Source of the DNA: Campylobacterales bacterium
GTDB lineage: Bacteria > Campylobacterota > Campylobacteria > Campylobacterales > QNZT01
DNA length: 6,286 bases
Direction: 5' to 3'
NCBI GenBank assembly: GCA_027055005.1
Contig: JALUNR010000224.1
Location: 1 to 6,286 of the forward strand
A program made the position numbers and the translations under genes. The notes below the pieces were generated by a model. It ran no database searches and was not told the origin of the DNA. It saw nothing but the letters and a program-made list of their open reading frames with translations. This document shows positions 5,522 to 6,286 of the stretch, in pieces; the stretch's first letter is position 1; the number at the start of each line of letters is the position of its first letter.

Positions 5522-6286
5522 CTATCTTATTATTTTTTCATTTTCTAAGCTATGTGCTTTTTTTCTTGACACTAGTGCTAAAAGTGATAAGATACTAATA
5601 GCCAAAAGTAACCAAAATCCAGTAGTTGGATATGAGTGAGTTGTAAACTGAGCAACTTTCCCATCTCCAAAAACTGTTGGCATAAAAGGTTTTATCTTAA
5701 ATGCTCCCCACGAATGCATATGATGACCAAACCAGTAAAGCCAATAAGAGTAAAAACCTAAAAATATTATAGGTAGTGATATAGGTATTAACATCAAAAG
5801 ATTTAAGATTTTAGAATCATAAACTATAAAAAATACAAATAAAAGTGCAACACCAACCAATGCATATGGAGCAGCAGCTCTTAGATATGGTGCACCTCTA
5901 TCCATAGGATCCATACCTATAAAATGGTTGATAGTTTCCATTTCAAAAACATCTCCACTAAAACCATCAAAATGATAATAAACTGGAATACCATTTGGAA
6001 AAGTTTCTTTAGGATAGTTAGGAGCTTCCAAAGCTACATACCAAATAGGAGTTGTTGCAACCCCTACCTCCATATCTTCTGCTACAAGTTTACTTAAATC
6101 TCCTGCTATCTTTTTAGGTATAGTTGGTGATCTATATCTACCTTTATTATAAAAGTTCCAAACTTTTATAGTTAGTGGTGAAAACTTATCCCCTAATCCA
6201 TCTTTTTTCATCTCTACTACATTGTGAGTAAATACAGCTGGTATCACAAAAAAATACAAAAGAAGTATAAGTGCTAAACCAGCAAA
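5522..6286 (-). CDS. nosB: NosB, polytopic membrane protein of clade II nos clusters (partial, N-terminus outside window)
   Basis: The frame runs open to the window edge, so 254 residues plus the stop are visible and the true start lies beyond 6286. A TTG at 6259 is an internal Leu codon inside a hydrophobic helix, not a start. Counting from the first visible residue, membrane segments appear at about 1-19, 137-156, 161-179 and 223-239, with a large loop at about 20-136 between the first two. Potential metal ligands cluster in NHFIGMDPM (120-128) and GHHMHSW (187-193), with His217 in FTTHSYP. The protein ends in a charged tail. The position just before nosD in a cluster with nosG, nosC1, nosC2 and nosH matches nosB of Wolinella, which follows nosZ. 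Its biochemical function is not established; a role in NosZ maturation or membrane electron transfer is inference. The name rests mainly on position and topology. Confidence 0.8.
   Translation of the reverse strand, partial: FAGLALILLLYFFVIPAVFTHNVVEMKKDGLGDKFSPLTIKVWNFYNKGRYRSPTIPKKIAGDLSKLVAEDMEVGVATTPIWYVALEAPNYPKETFPNGIPVYYHFDGFSGDVFEMETINHFIGMDPMDRGAPYLRAAAPYALVGVALLFVFFIVYDSKILNLLMLIPISLPIIFLGFYSYWLYWFGHHMHSWGAFKIKPFMPTVFGDGKVAQFTTHSYPTTGFWLLLAISILSLLALVSRKKAHSLENEKIIR

Noticed and set aside
6257..6259. TTG as start codon of nosB
   Set aside because: The same frame continues upstream to the window edge as a hydrophobic helix, so the TTG encodes an internal Leu and the gene is cut by the window.
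1..6286. Search for tRNA, rRNA, CRISPR repeats, insertion sequences or inverted-repeat ends
   Set aside because: Nearly every base is inside a well-supported nos gene, and I saw no direct repeat array, transposase motif or terminal inverted repeat. The short repeats in nosD are protein-level beta-helix repeats.

Overview
The window is one strand of a tightly packed operon. All nine genes read on the minus strand, so transcription runs from position 6286 towards position 1. It is part of a nitrous oxide reductase (nos) cluster of the clade II, cytochrome c NosZ type. The low GC content (estimated by eye), heavy A/T use at third codon positions and the gene set nosB-D-G-C1-C2-H-F-L-Y point to a Campylobacterota (Epsilonproteobacteria) member, in the broad neighbourhood of Wolinella, Sulfurimonas or Arcobacter. 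I cannot name the genus from this sequence alone. The structural gene nosZ is not in the window. In related clusters it lies just upstream of nosB, which here would be beyond position 6286.

Layout in transcription order: nosB (6286 to 5522, N-terminus cut by the window edge) is a polytopic membrane protein. nosD (5520 to 4306) is an exported beta-helix copper-site maturation protein. nosG (4306 to 3518) is an exported ferredoxin with a twin-arginine signal and four Fe-S cluster sites. nosC1 (3525 to 2956) and nosC2 (2959 to 2429) are paralogous membrane-anchored monohaem cytochromes c. nosH (2410 to 1499) is a membrane polyferredoxin of the NapH type. nosF (1498 to 857) is an ABC ATPase. nosL (870 to 403) is a copper chaperone lipoprotein. 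nosY (406 to 1, C-terminal half missing) is the ABC permease. The longest gap between genes is 18 bases, and five junctions overlap. No intergenic stretch is long enough for a separate promoter or terminator, so the block looks translationally coupled.

The genes form two functional groups. NosG and NosH resemble the NapGH menaquinol dehydrogenase and would pass electrons from menaquinol to NosC1 and NosC2, then to the haem domain of periplasmic NosZ. NosL, NosD, NosF and NosY make up the copper-delivery machinery: NosL hands Cu(I) to NosD, which is driven by the NosFY ABC transporter and matures the CuZ site of NosZ. NosB has no established function.

The system itself is known. The points most worth checking are a roughly 50-residue insertion inside the third Fe-S cluster motif of NosG, conserved-looking His/Met clusters in NosB, the position of nosL between nosF and nosY, and the paired, differently anchored cytochromes.
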